Source: Planctomycetota bacterium
GTDB taxonomy: Bacteria > Planctomycetota > JAFGQW01
NCBI GenBank assembly: GCA_016935485.1
Contig: JAFGQW010000006.1
Location: forward strand, 1 to 34,403
Reading direction: 5' to 3'
DNA length: 34,403 nucleotides
The first letter of the stretch is position 1, and each line of letters starts with the position of its first letter. The notes under the pieces were generated by a model. The model had not been told where the DNA came from and did not search any database. It saw only the letters and a list, made by a program, of their open reading frames with translations. This document shows positions 1 to 7,430 of the stretch, in pieces. A program made the translations under genes and the position numbers.

Positions 1-646
1 CCATGTTGAGGTCGGGCAGCTGCGTGCACCCGCCCACGACCAGGGACTGATAGTGCGGCGTGCGGCCGCCGAAGATCGCGCCCATGCGGCGCGCCCGGGT
101 GTTGATCTCGAGCGCCTGGATGTAGTGCGCCACGGTCGCGGCGACGACGTCCGGATCGGTGATGCAGTGCTCGTCGGGCCGGTAGCGCGGCAGGAACGGC
201 GCGCCGTCGCCCGCCTTCACCCGCGCCATCACCTGGTCCCGGAAGCCCTGGAGCCTGGGGTCGCTGCCGCGGTATTTCGCGATGGCCAGGATGTCCAGGT
301 AGTCCAGCACGCTCAGCTGGTAGAAGTGCAGGAGGTGGTCGTAGATGAACATGGCGCCCATGGCGAGGTTGCGGAGCAGCGTGCCGCCCCACGGCACCCG
401 CGCCCCGAACGCCTCGTCGAGCGCGCGCACCGAGGCGTACTGGTGCACGCTGTAGCACACGCCGCAGAACCGGCTGGTCACCAGCGGCGCGTCGCGCGGA
501 TCGCGGCCCTCGAGCAGCTTCTCGAATCCGCGCGCCATGGTGCCCGTGCTCCAGGCGTCCTTGACCTTGCCGTCGGCGACCTCGAGGTCGATCCTGAGGT
601 GTCCCTCGATGCGGGTGACCGGATCGATCGTGATGCGCTTGCCCAT
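1..646 (-). CDS. [NiFe] hydrogenase large subunit, group 1-like (partial, N-terminal 215 residues)
   Basis: This is the large, NiFe-carrying subunit of a periplasmic uptake-type hydrogenase. It runs off the left edge, so the C-terminal cysteine pair and any cleaved tail are not visible. The protein opens with the family signature ITIDPVTRIEGHLRID. The first nickel-binding motif is SRFCGVCYSVHQYAS, with Cys61, Cys64 and His68. The usual Thr after the second Cys is Tyr here. The start is fixed by AGGAGA about 8 bases upstream of the ATG at 646. It follows the small-subunit gene by 76 bp on the same strand, the usual small-then-large order. It carries no signal peptide, as expected for a subunit exported together with its Tat-tagged partner. 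The family is certain; the exact subgroup is not. Confidence 0.93.
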   Translation of the reverse strand, partial: MGKRITIDPVTRIEGHLRIDLEVADGKVKDAWSTGTMARGFEKLLEGRDPRDAPLVTSRFCGVCYSVHQYASVRALDEAFGARVPWGGTLLRNLAMGAMFIYDHLLHFYQLSVLDYLDILAIAKYRGSDPRLQGFRDQVMARVKAGDGAPFLPRYRPDEHCITDPDVVAATVAHYIQALEINTRARRMGAIFGGRTPHYQSLVVGGCTQLPDLNM

Positions 647-722
647 CGATCGCGTCTCCTTCGCCGTCCTCCCCGCGGGCGGGATCCGCCCCACAGCGCC
701 GCGCGCAGATGCCGCCGCGGAC

Positions 723-1658
723 CTACCCTTCGAACAGCGGCGACATCTCGTCGTAGAAGCCCGGCTCGGCGCAGCCCATGCAGCCCGCGCCGCAGTCGAT
801 GCAGAAGTTGATGCCGTCGTCCCATTTCCGCGCCGGGCAGTCCGCGAAAGTGTAGGGCCCCTTGCAGCCCCGGTGCAGCAGGCACCAGTCCTTCTGCTTC
901 GGATCGTTCCAGTCGGTGAGGAACTGGCCGTTCTCGAACGCCCCGCGCCGCCGGCAGTTGTCGTGGATCAGCGTGCTGAAGTAGGCCACCGGCCGGCCCA
1001 GGGAGTCCAGCGCCGGCGGCTTGCCGGTCGCGAGGAAATGCAGCAGCGTGCCGACCAGGTGCTCGACGTGCACGGGGCAGGTGGGCAGGTTGACGACGGT
1101 CTTGCCCGGTAGCGCCTGGTCCATGCCGAGCCCGCGGGTCACCGTGGCGTTCGGAATGCCGCCGTAGCTCGCGCAGGCGCCGACGGCAATCACGACCACC
1201 GCCCCGGCGGCCGCCTCCTCGAGAATCTCCCGGAAGAGTCGGCCGCCGATCCGGCAGAAGCGGTCGTCGGCGCCCGGGACCGAGCCTTCGACCACCAGCA
1301 CGTGGCCGCCTTGCTCGACGGCGGCGCGGTAGGCCGCCTCCGCCTGCCGGCCCGCGGCCGCCATGAGGGTCTCGTGATAGCGCAGCGAGATCGTCTCGAG
1401 GAGGATCTGCATGGTAGGCGGGTGCAGGCTTCCCGCGAAGGAGACCGTGCATCCGGCGCAGTCCTGCCCCTCCAGCCAGAGGACCGGGGGCTTGCTCGCC
1501 GCCGCGCCGACGGCCCAGGCCACGCGGTCCACCACGATGAGCCGCGACAGACCGAACGTGGCGGCGGCGGCCGTGCAGATCTTGAGGAAGTCGCGGCGCG
1601 GCAGCCCGCGGGCCTCCAACCGGGCCAGCGCCTTCGCGTGAGTCCGTTTCACCGGCAT
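723..1658 (-). CDS. [NiFe] hydrogenase small subunit, Tat-exported, group 1-like
   Basis: This is the electron-transfer subunit that relays electrons from the NiFe site through three FeS clusters in the periplasm. The 311-residue protein has a twin-arginine signal (RRDFLKIC, residues 21-28) followed by an Ala-rich hydrophobic stretch. Proximal-cluster ligands are Cys67 and Cys70 (EGQDCAGC), Cys162 (GACASYGG) and Cys194. Distal-cluster ligands are His232, Cys235, Cys259 and Cys265. Medial-cluster ligands are Cys274, Cys293 and Cys296, with Cys286 where [3Fe-4S] enzymes have Pro. The two extra proximal cysteines of O2-tolerant enzymes are absent. No C-terminal membrane anchor is present, and its length matches soluble periplasmic enzymes of the Desulfovibrio type. 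The ATG follows GGAGG with good spacing, and the large-subunit gene lies downstream. Confidence 0.95.
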   Translation of the reverse strand: MPVKRTHAKALARLEARGLPRRDFLKICTAAAATFGLSRLIVVDRVAWAVGAAASKPPVLWLEGQDCAGCTVSFAGSLHPPTMQILLETISLRYHETLMAAAGRQAEAAYRAAVEQGGHVLVVEGSVPGADDRFCRIGGRLFREILEEAAAGAVVVIAVGACASYGGIPNATVTRGLGMDQALPGKTVVNLPTCPVHVEHLVGTLLHFLATGKPPALDSLGRPVAYFSTLIHDNCRRRGAFENGQFLTDWNDPKQKDWCLLHRGCKGPYTFADCPARKWDDGINFCIDCGAGCMGCAEPGFYDEMSPLFEG

Positions 1659-2020
1659 CGGCGAACCTCCGTGATGGATGGCGCGGGATGGGGCGCGCGG
1701 GCCGGTCCAGGTTGCATCGCCGCGGCATCATAGCTAACCCTGCCGATCCACACAAGTTCAGCAGCGGCTGCAGCCCGCGTCCCCGGCGAGCCGAGTACTC
1801 CGAAAGCGCCTGTCGGCCGGCGGCAAGAACCGCACTCGAAACGGGGCGAATCGCTGGCCATCCGCGGCAAACTGGACGAGATATTCTCGACCTCAGATGG
1901 AGCCAGCGGCGTCCGGTTCACGGCGCAGCCGGGAGCCGCTGCCAGGGAACGGGCGGTTCGGAAGAGGCACACGACGAGCTGGTCGTGTTTCCGCCTGTTC
2001 GCCTTGCCCGAAGGCTAGCC
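1659..2020. other. Divergent intergenic region between the two hydrogenase operons
   Basis: This 362-bp spacer separates the minus-strand hydrogenase from the plus-strand ech operon and should hold both promoters. Besides the minus-strand promoter noted separately, CGAGA-TAT-TCTCG (1877-1889) is a small palindrome overlapping a possible plus-strand -10 (TATTCT, 1882-1887). No convincing -35 accompanies it. ACACGAC and GTCGTGT (1969-1988) form a 7-bp stem with a 6-base loop ahead of three T residues, 32 bp before echA. It may be a leader hairpin. I see no coding potential with a credible ribosome binding site here. Confidence 0.4.
1727..1755 (-). promoter_or_regulatory. Probable sigma70-type promoter for the group 1 hydrogenase genes
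   Basis: Read on the minus strand, TTGTGT (1755-1750) is followed after exactly 17 bp by TATGAT (1732-1727). Both boxes are close to consensus in an otherwise very GC-rich region. The predicted transcript would start near 1720 and give a leader of about 60 bases before the small-subunit ATG. Confidence 0.55.
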
Positions 2021-3973
2021 ATGTCGAACCTGGTCCTGCTGCTCGTCGTCCTGCCGTTCGTCGCCGCCGCGGCGATCTACGGGCTCCGCGCCGCGGCGCT
2101 GCGCTCCGGACTGGTGATGCTCACCGGCGGCGTGCTGGCGGTCGCCTCCGTGGTCCTGCTGGCCCGCGGGCTCGAGCACGACTTCACCGGGCTGCCGACC
2201 GCGGTGCTGGGCGTCGCCTGGGACACCCTGATCACGGTCGCGGATTTCGCCCTGCTCGGCGTCATCCTGTTGTGGGGCCTCCGGCGAAAGAGCGCGCTCG
2301 TGGTGCTCTTCACCGCCGCCCAGCTCGTGCTGCTGGCCATCTTCGAGCGGTTCGTGCTGGAGCCGGGTCCGGCCTTCGCGCCGCTCTACGCGGACAGCCT
2401 GTCCCTGATCCTGGTGCTGATCATCTCGATCGTGGGCTCCATCATCTGCATCTACGGCCTGCCGTACATGCGCATCCACGAGGAGCACCTCGCGCTCCGC
2501 CGGTCCCGCCAGCCCGAGTTCTTCTTCTACATGATCCTCTTCCTCGGGGCGATGAACGGACTGGTGCTCGCGCGGAACCTGCTCTGGTTCTACTTCTTCT
2601 TCGAGGTCACCACCTTCTGCTCCTTCATGCTGATCCAGCACGACCGGACCGAGGAGGCGATCCGCAACGCAACCCGCGCCCTGTGGATGAACAGCCTCGG
2701 CGGCCTTGCGTTCCTCCTGGGCGTGGTGATCGCCTACGGCGAGCTGGGCACGATCGACATGCTGGCCGTGGTCCAATCCGGCTCGCCCACCGGCGTGCTG
2801 CTCGGCGCCTTGGGTCTGCTGGCCGTGGCCGGGTTCACCAAGGCCGCCCAGCTGCCGTTCCAGAGCTGGCTCCTCGGCGCGATGGTGGCGCCCACGCCCG
2901 TTTCCGCGCTGCTCCACTCGAGCACCATGGTCAAGGCCGGCGTCTACGTGGTGCTGCGCTTCGCGCCGGCGTTCGCCGGCACGGCGCTCAGCACGGGGCT
3001 CGCACTGTGCGGCGGATTCACGTTCCTCGCGTGCGCGGCGCTGGCCATCGGGCAATCCAACGGCAAGCGCATCCTCGCGTACTCCACGGTCTCCAACCTG
3101 GGGCTGATCCTGGCGTGCGCCGGCATCAACACCAAGGCGGCGTTCACCGCGGCCGTGCTGCTGATCGTCTTCCACGCCCTGTCCAAGGGGCTGCTCTTCC
3201 TCTGCGTGGGCTCGATCGAGCAGGAGATCGGCAGCCGCAACGTGGAGGACATGCGCGGGCTCTTCCACCGCATGCCCCGCACCGCCGTGATCACCATCAC
3301 CGGCATCCTGAGCATGCTGCTGCCGCCGTTCGGGGTGCTGGTGAGCAAGTGGCTGGCCATCCAGGCCGCCGCGGAGAACATCGTGGTGGTGACCCTGGTG
3401 GCGCTCGGCAGCGCGCTCACGGTGGTCTACTGGGCCCGCTGGGCGGGCCTCCTCATGGGTTCGCGCAAGGCGGGCGCCCCCTGGGAGAGCCAACCCCTGC
3501 TCACCCGCGGCGCGCTGGCGGTACTCTGCGGCGCGGTGGTGGTGCTGAGCCTGCTGACCCCGGTGGTCTACGGCGAGCTGATCCTGCCGATGTTCGCCGC
3601 GATGCCGGCGCTCGACGCCGCGGCGCCGCTGGAGGTCGGCGCCGGCGGGGTGCTCGGCGGTCCGATGGGAGCGTTCGCCGTCTATCCCGTGTTCGTCGTG
3701 CTGGTGGTGGGCCTGCTCGCGGCCGTCCTCTTCATGCGCCGCACCGGCCGCACGCGGTACACCCACCCTTATCTCTCGGGCATCCACGTCGGCGAGCGCG
3801 ACGCGGGCGTCTTCCGGGGCCCCATGAACCTGCCGGTCACGGCCGAGCTCGGCAACTACTACCTGGCGACGATCTTCGGGGAGGCCCGGCTGACGCGCTC
3901 CGCGAACCTGGCCGCCATCGTGCTGATCCTGCTCATGATGGGCCTGGCCATGAAGGGAGGCGTGCCGTCGTGA
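2021..3973 (+). CDS. echA: Ech hydrogenase subunit EchA (NuoL/MrpD-like ion-pumping membrane subunit)
   Basis: This is the large antiporter-like membrane subunit of an energy-converting hydrogenase, expected to move H+ or Na+ when ferredoxin is oxidised or reduced. The 650-residue protein is almost entirely hydrophobic helices. It carries the proton-conducting transporter core (FYFFFEVTTFCSFMLI; GFTKAAQLPFQSWLLGAM; PTPVSALLHSSTMVKAGVY), including the conserved helix-breaking Lys/Pro region and STMVKAG segment of NuoL/M/N and MrpA/D. I chose the ATG at 2021, preceded by AAGG 6 bases away, because the protein then begins directly with a transmembrane helix; upstream in-frame sequence looks non-coding. 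It is the first gene of the operon and overlaps echB by 4 bp. Its length is close to that of archaeal EchA. Confidence 0.9.
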   Translation: MSNLVLLLVVLPFVAAAAIYGLRAAALRSGLVMLTGGVLAVASVVLLARGLEHDFTGLPTAVLGVAWDTLITVADFALLGVILLWGLRRKSALVVLFTAAQLVLLAIFERFVLEPGPAFAPLYADSLSLILVLIISIVGSIICIYGLPYMRIHEEHLALRRSRQPEFFFYMILFLGAMNGLVLARNLLWFYFFFEVTTFCSFMLIQHDRTEEAIRNATRALWMNSLGGLAFLLGVVIAYGELGTIDMLAVVQSGSPTGVLLGALGLLAVAGFTKAAQLPFQSWLLGAMVAPTPVSALLHSSTMVKAGVYVVLRFAPAFAGTALSTGLALCGGFTFLACAALAIGQSNGKRILAYSTVSNLGLILACAGINTKAAFTAAVLLIVFHALSKGLLFLCVGSIEQEIGSRNVEDMRGLFHRMPRTAVITITGILSMLLPPFGVLVSKWLAIQAAAENIVVVTLVALGSALTVVYWARWAGLLMGSRKAGAPWESQPLLTRGALAVLCGAVVVLSLLTPVVYGELILPMFAAMPALDAAAPLEVGAGGVLGGPMGAFAVYPVFVVLVVGLLAAVLFMRRTGRTRYTHPYLSGIHVGERDAGVFRGPMNLPVTAELGNYYLATIFGEARLTRSANLAAIVLILLMMGLAMKGGVPS

Positions 3974-4815
3974 AGATCGCCCTCCTGACGCTCGCCGGCC
4001 TGGTGCTCGCCCCGCTCGCCGGCGGTCTCCTCGCGGGCGTGGACCGCAAGGTGACCGCCTGGCTCCAGAGCCGCAAGGGGCCGCCGATCATCCAGCCGTT
4101 CTACGACCTGATCAAGCTCTTCGCCAAGGAGAAGCTCGCCGTCAATCCCTGGCAGGTCCTGTGCGCGTGGGTCTACCTGATGGCGGCGGTCTTCTCGGTG
4201 GTGCTCTTCTTCAACCAGGCCGACCTGTTGCTGCTGTTCTTCGTGCAGGCGGTGGGCGCGGTGTTCCTGGTGATGGGCGCCCTGTCGGTCCCGTCGCCCT
4301 ACAGCCAGGTGGGCGCTCAGCGCGAGCTGCTCCAGGTGCTCACCTACGAGCCGCTGCTCATGCTCGTCTTCGTGGGGATCTACCAGGTCACGGGGAGCTT
4401 CCGCATCTCGAGCGTGCTGGACCACCCCCGCCCGCTGCTGCTGGAGCTGCCGCTGCTCTACCTGGTGCTCACCTACGCGCTCACCATCAAGCTGCGGAAA
4501 TCGCCCTTCGATTTCTCGACCTCGCACCACGCCCACCAGGAGCTGGTGCGCGGCGTGCTCACCGAGTACTCCGGACCGTTCCTGGGTCTGGTGGAGCTGG
4601 CCCACTGGTACGAGACCGTGCTGATCCTCGGGCTCTGCGCCCTGTTCTGGGCAACGAGCGTGCCCGGCATGGCGATCCTGCTGGGGGCGACCTACTTCCT
4701 GGAGCTACTGGTGGACAACACCATGGCCCGCATGACGTGGCGCTGGATGCTGCGGTACGTGTGGACGGTGGGGCTGGTCCTGGCGTTCACCAACCTCCTC
4801 TGGCTGCACCTGTGA
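3970..4815 (+). CDS. echB: Ech hydrogenase subunit EchB (NuoH/HycD-like membrane subunit)
   Basis: This is the NuoH-like membrane subunit that anchors the hydrogenase module to the pump and probably carries part of the proton pathway at the interface. The 281-residue protein starts with a GTG inside the echA stop (GTGA overlap), a sign of translational coupling. It has about eight hydrophobic helices. The family signature after the first helix is GVDRKVTAWLQSRKGPPIIQPFYDLIKLFAKE (residues 23-54), followed by the conserved acidic loop with RELLQVLTYEPLLML and the KSPFDFSTSHHAHQELVRGVLTEYSG segment. That last segment is typical of HycD/EchB/NuoH proteins. Length and operon position match EchB. 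A plain complex I NuoH is unlikely because the neighbouring catalytic subunit keeps its NiFe ligands. Confidence 0.92.
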   Translation: MKIALLTLAGLVLAPLAGGLLAGVDRKVTAWLQSRKGPPIIQPFYDLIKLFAKEKLAVNPWQVLCAWVYLMAAVFSVVLFFNQADLLLLFFVQAVGAVFLVMGALSVPSPYSQVGAQRELLQVLTYEPLLMLVFVGIYQVTGSFRISSVLDHPRPLLLELPLLYLVLTYALTIKLRKSPFDFSTSHHAHQELVRGVLTEYSGPFLGLVELAHWYETVLILGLCALFWATSVPGMAILLGATYFLELLVDNTMARMTWRWMLRYVWTVGLVLAFTNLLWLHL

Positions 4816-4824
4816 GCTGAGCCC

Positions 4825-5325
4825 ATGTTCGACGCTCTGGTAACGAGGGCCCGGGTCAAGTCGCCCTGGGTGCTGCACTTCGACTGCGGAAGCTGCAACG
4901 GCTGCGACATCGAGACGCTGGCCTGTCTCACCCCGATGTACGACATCGAGCGCTTCGGCATGATCAACGTGGGCAACCCCAAGCACGCCGACGTGCTGCT
5001 CGTGACCGGCACCGTGAACCACCGCAACAAGAAGGTGCTCCAGGCGCTCTACGAGGAGATGCCCGACCCCAAGGTGGTCATCGCCATCGGCGCCTGCGGC
5101 CTGTCCGGGGGCGTGTTTCGCGACGCCTACAACGTGGTCGGCGGCGTGGATCGGGTGATCCCGGTGGACGTCTACGTGCCCGGCTGTCCGGCCCGGCCCG
5201 AAGCGATCATCGACGGCGTCGTCGCGGCGCTCGGAAAACTCCGGCAGAAAGCGGTGCCGACGGCGGCGGGCGCCGGCGGCAACGGCCGTTTCCACCCCCG
5301 GATGAAAGCGACCGGATCCTCGTGA
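4825..5325 (+). CDS. echC: Ech hydrogenase small subunit EchC (NuoB-like)
   Basis: This is the small hydrogenase subunit carrying the proximal [4Fe-4S] cluster next to the NiFe centre, equivalent to NuoB. The 166-residue protein has the cluster motif CGSCNGCDIE (Cys21, Cys24, Cys27), then GACG with Cys91 and PGCP with Cys121. No Tat signal or medial and distal cluster domain is present, which separates group 4 small subunits from the periplasmic subunit at 723-1658. The gene begins 9 bases after the echB stop. Its stop overlaps the GTG start of echD by 4 bp. The last 25 or so residues, rich in Gly and Ala, look like a poorly conserved tail. Confidence 0.93.
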   Translation: MFDALVTRARVKSPWVLHFDCGSCNGCDIETLACLTPMYDIERFGMINVGNPKHADVLLVTGTVNHRNKKVLQALYEEMPDPKVVIAIGACGLSGGVFRDAYNVVGGVDRVIPVDVYVPGCPARPEAIIDGVVAALGKLRQKAVPTAAGAGGNGRFHPRMKATGSS

Positions 5326-5693
5326 AAGAACCCGTGATCGATGTCACCCCGGCGGCGGTGGGGAACGAGGTCCGCCAGATGAAGGACGCAGGATGGCGCC
5401 TGGTGGGGCTGTCCGGCGCGATGGTGGACGACGAGCAGATCGACATCCTCTACCACTTCGACAAGGATCTCACGCTCTCCCACTTCCGGCTCCGGGCGCC
5501 GCGGACGGCCCCGCTGCCGAGCATCTCCGCGGTCTACTCCGCGGCGTTCCTCGGCGAGAACGAGCTGCAGGATCTCTTCGCGGTCCGGTTCGAGAACCTC
5601 GTGCCCGACTTCAAGCGCACCCTCTACCTGGAGGAGGAGATCACCACGATCCCGTTCGCTACGAACGTCAAGGCCGCCGAGAAGAAGACGTGA
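5322..5693 (+). CDS. echD: Ech hydrogenase subunit EchD (NuoC-like)
   Basis: This is a small hydrophilic subunit corresponding to the NuoC domain, which packs against the large subunit on the cytoplasmic side. The 123-residue protein begins at a GTG overlapping the echC stop by 4 bp. Recognisable NuoC/EchD features are the strand pattern GWRLVGLSGAMVDDEQIDILYHFDKDLTLSHFRL and, further on, the segment PSISAVYSAAFLGENELQDLFAVRFENL, which resembles the conserved IY-AA-E-E-D-FG motif of 30-kDa complex I subunits. There are no cofactor-binding cysteines, as expected. The assignment rests on this pattern, on size (archaeal EchD is of similar length) and on its place between echC and echE. Confidence 0.85.
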   Translation: MKEPVIDVTPAAVGNEVRQMKDAGWRLVGLSGAMVDDEQIDILYHFDKDLTLSHFRLRAPRTAPLPSISAVYSAAFLGENELQDLFAVRFENLVPDFKRTLYLEEEITTIPFATNVKAAEKKT

Positions 5694-5703
5694 GGACCGT
5701 ACC

Positions 5704-6789
5704 ATGGCGCGCACGGTGATCCCCTTCGGACCGCAGCACCCCGTGCTGCCCGAACCCATCCATCTGAAGCTCGTGGTCGAAGACGAGATCGTCCAGGAAG
5801 CCATCCCCGCGCTCGGCTACGTGCACCGCGGGCTGGAGATGCTGGCCCAGAAGCGCGACTTCCACCAGATGGTCCAGGTCGTCGAGCGCATCTGCGGCAT
5901 CTGCTCGATGATCCACTCGCTCTGCTACTGCCAGGGCATCGAGGAGATGATGGGGATCGAGGTGCCGCGGCGCGCCCGGCTCCTGCGCACCCTGTGGTCG
6001 GAGCTCCACCGCAGCCACAGCCACCTGCTCTGGCTTGGTCTCTTCGCGGACAGCTTCGGCTTCGAGTCGCTGTTCATGCAGCTCTGGAGGATCCGCGAGC
6101 GGATCCTCGACCTGAACGAGGCGACGGCCGGCAACCGGGTGATCGTCTCGGTAAACGTGATCGGCGGCGTCCGGGCGGAGATCAGCGAGGAGCAGCAGCG
6201 CTGGATCCTGGGGGAGATGGCCGGCTTCGAGCGGGACATGAACCGCATCCGCTCCACCCTGCTGGAGGACTACACGGTCAAGTCTCGCACGGTGGGCAAG
6301 GGCGTTCTCACGCGGGAGATGGCCTACGAGCTCGGCGCCGCCGGGCCGGTGCTCCGCGGCAGCGGGATCGCCCAGGACATGCGGCAGCTCGGGTACGCGG
6401 CCTACGGCGACCTCGACTTCGAGCCGGTCGTCGAGGCCGCCGGCGACGCCTACGCGCGCTGCAAGGTGCGCTTCGGCGAGGTGATGCAGTCGATCCGGCT
6501 GGTGCGCCAGATCCTCGGCGAGCTCGCGAAGGAGACCGACCCGGCACTCGCCGCGAAGGTGAAGGGGCGCCCCGAGGGCGAGGTGGTGTGCCGCGTGGAG
6601 CAGCCGCGCGGCGAGTGCCTCTACTACCTCAAGGGCAGCGGCAAGCCCCAGCTCGACCGCGTGCGGGTGCGGACCCCCACGTTTGCCAACGTCCCCCCGC
6701 TCCTGGCGATGCTACCCGGCGTCGAGCTGGCCGACGTGCCGGTGCTGGTGCTCTCGATCGACCCGTGTATCAGCTGCACCGAGCGGTGA
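5704..6789 (+). CDS. echE: Ech hydrogenase large (NiFe) subunit EchE
   Basis: This is the catalytic subunit of the group 4 hydrogenase, homologous to NuoD. The 361-residue protein starts with the family pattern GPQHPVLPEPIHLKL. The first nickel-binding motif is ERICGICSMIHS with Cys64 and Cys67. The second is at the very C-terminus, DPCISCTER, with Cys355 and Cys358. All four NiFe ligands are present, so it is a real hydrogenase and not a NuoD of complex I. The protein ends three residues after the last Cys, so no C-terminal peptide is left for a maturation protease to remove. This is the reported situation for some Ech and Coo enzymes. GAGG lies 8 bases before the ATG, and the echD stop is 10 bases upstream. 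Confidence 0.96.
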   Translation: MARTVIPFGPQHPVLPEPIHLKLVVEDEIVQEAIPALGYVHRGLEMLAQKRDFHQMVQVVERICGICSMIHSLCYCQGIEEMMGIEVPRRARLLRTLWSELHRSHSHLLWLGLFADSFGFESLFMQLWRIRERILDLNEATAGNRVIVSVNVIGGVRAEISEEQQRWILGEMAGFERDMNRIRSTLLEDYTVKSRTVGKGVLTREMAYELGAAGPVLRGSGIAQDMRQLGYAAYGDLDFEPVVEAAGDAYARCKVRFGEVMQSIRLVRQILGELAKETDPALAAKVKGRPEGEVVCRVEQPRGECLYYLKGSGKPQLDRVRVRTPTFANVPPLLAMLPGVELADVPVLVLSIDPCISCTER

Positions 6790-6802
6790 GAGGAGATCGG
6801 TC

Positions 6803-7216
6803 GTGTTCCGCATGACCCTGAACGTCCTCAGAAACCTGTTCACCCCCAAGGCCACGCGGCTCTACCCCGCCCGGGTCCGGGAGCCCTTCGCCGGCTACCG
6901 GGGCCAGCTCGAGATCCATATCGAGGACTGCATCTTCTGTGGACTGTGCGCCCGGAAGTGCCCGGCCCTGTGCATCGCCGTGGACATCAAGACCGGCAAA
7001 TGGGAGTGCGACCCGTTCGCGTGCGTTTACTGCGGCATCTGCGCCGATCACTGCCCCACCGATGCGCTGTTCTTCGCGGACAGACACCGCGCCCCCGCGG
7101 AGAAGCACTCCCTCATGAGCTACACGGGGCAGCCGCCGAAGAAGAAGGAAAAGAGCGTGGCCGCCACCGCCGGGTCGGAGGCTCCGGCCAACCGGAAGTC
7201 CGCGCCCGCGGACTGA
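6803..7216 (+). CDS. echF: Ech hydrogenase ferredoxin-like subunit EchF (2x[4Fe-4S], NuoI-like)
   Basis: This is the electron-entry subunit, carrying two [4Fe-4S] clusters that exchange electrons with soluble ferredoxin and with EchC. The 137-residue protein has two CxxCxxCxxxCP motifs: Cys43, 46, 49, 53 (CIFCGLCARKCP) and Cys74, 77, 80, 84 (CVYCGICADHCP). A Lys/Pro/Ala-rich tail follows residue 105 and is probably disordered. I chose the GTG at 6803, seven bases after AGGAG, over the ATG at 6812, whose spacing would be 16. It is the last gene of the operon. The composite hairpin repeat block begins 21 bases after its stop. Confidence 0.94.
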   Translation: MFRMTLNVLRNLFTPKATRLYPARVREPFAGYRGQLEIHIEDCIFCGLCARKCPALCIAVDIKTGKWECDPFACVYCGICADHCPTDALFFADRHRAPAEKHSLMSYTGQPPKKKEKSVAATAGSEAPANRKSAPAD

Positions 7217-7236
7217 GGGCCCCCCGCGCGCGCCCC

Positions 7237-7283
7237 CGCGGGCGCAGTTCGCCCGCGCCACGCAGCGCGCGCCCTTCGCGCGC
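7237..7283 (+). repeat. Two-hairpin repeat unit, copy 1 (after echF)
   Basis: The first hairpin is CGCGGGCG-CAGTT-CGCCCGCG (7237-7257). The second is GCGCGCG-CCCTT-CGCGCGC (7265-7283). They are joined by the 7-base linker CCACGCA. Stems of 8 and 7 bp with 5-base loops recur in the other copies while the loop bases change. It starts 21 bases after the echF stop, in the same orientation. Confidence 0.85.
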
Positions 7284-7333
7284 AACACCCGCACGCGCAC
7301 GCGCACCTGCTCGCTCATTCGCCCCGATGAGAG

Positions 7334-7396
7334 GAGTCGAGGGGTGGGGCTCTCGGCTTCGAGAAAAAGGCGCCGAACCGCCCCACCCCTCGACTC
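7334..7396. repeat. 63-bp hairpin element, copy 1
   Basis: A perfect 16-bp stem, GAGTCGAGGGGTGGGG (7334-7349) with CCCCACCCCTCGACTC (7381-7396), encloses a 31-base loop containing CGGCTTCGAGAAAAAGGCGC. The same element recurs at 24074-24136 with a nearly identical loop. The innermost pair is G:C here and C:G there. Confidence 0.85.
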
Positions 7397-7430
7397 CGCG
7401 GCGACACCCGCACGGGCCCGCACCGAATCT

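Noticed and set aside
478-1755. Long minus-strand frame across the hydrogenase small-subunit region
   Set aside because: It is another frame over the small subunit, with Arg/Gly-rich composition typical of GC-rich shadows. The real protein has all cluster ligands.
1850-1870. Sigma54 (-24/-12) promoter before echA
   Set aside because: TGGCCATCCGCGGCAA looks similar, but the GG to GC spacing is one base short and TTGC is absent.
2015-3787. Long minus-strand frame of about 590 codons opposite echA
   Set aside because: Its translation is a His/Glu/Gln/Arg-rich mirror of a hydrophobic gene, without any domain pattern or ribosome binding site.
1897-4815. A single long frame joining the region before echA to echB as a fusion protein
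   Set aside because: The part before 3970 is out of frame with echA and has Arg/Ala/Gly-rich shadow composition. echB has its own GTG start in the echA stop.
2021-7216. The operon at 2021-7216 as part of respiratory complex I (nuo)
   Set aside because: EchE retains both nickel-binding Cys pairs, which NuoD has lost. The six-gene order and lengths fit Ech, and nuoA, nuoE, nuoF, nuoG, nuoJ, nuoK and a second NuoL/M/N copy are missing.
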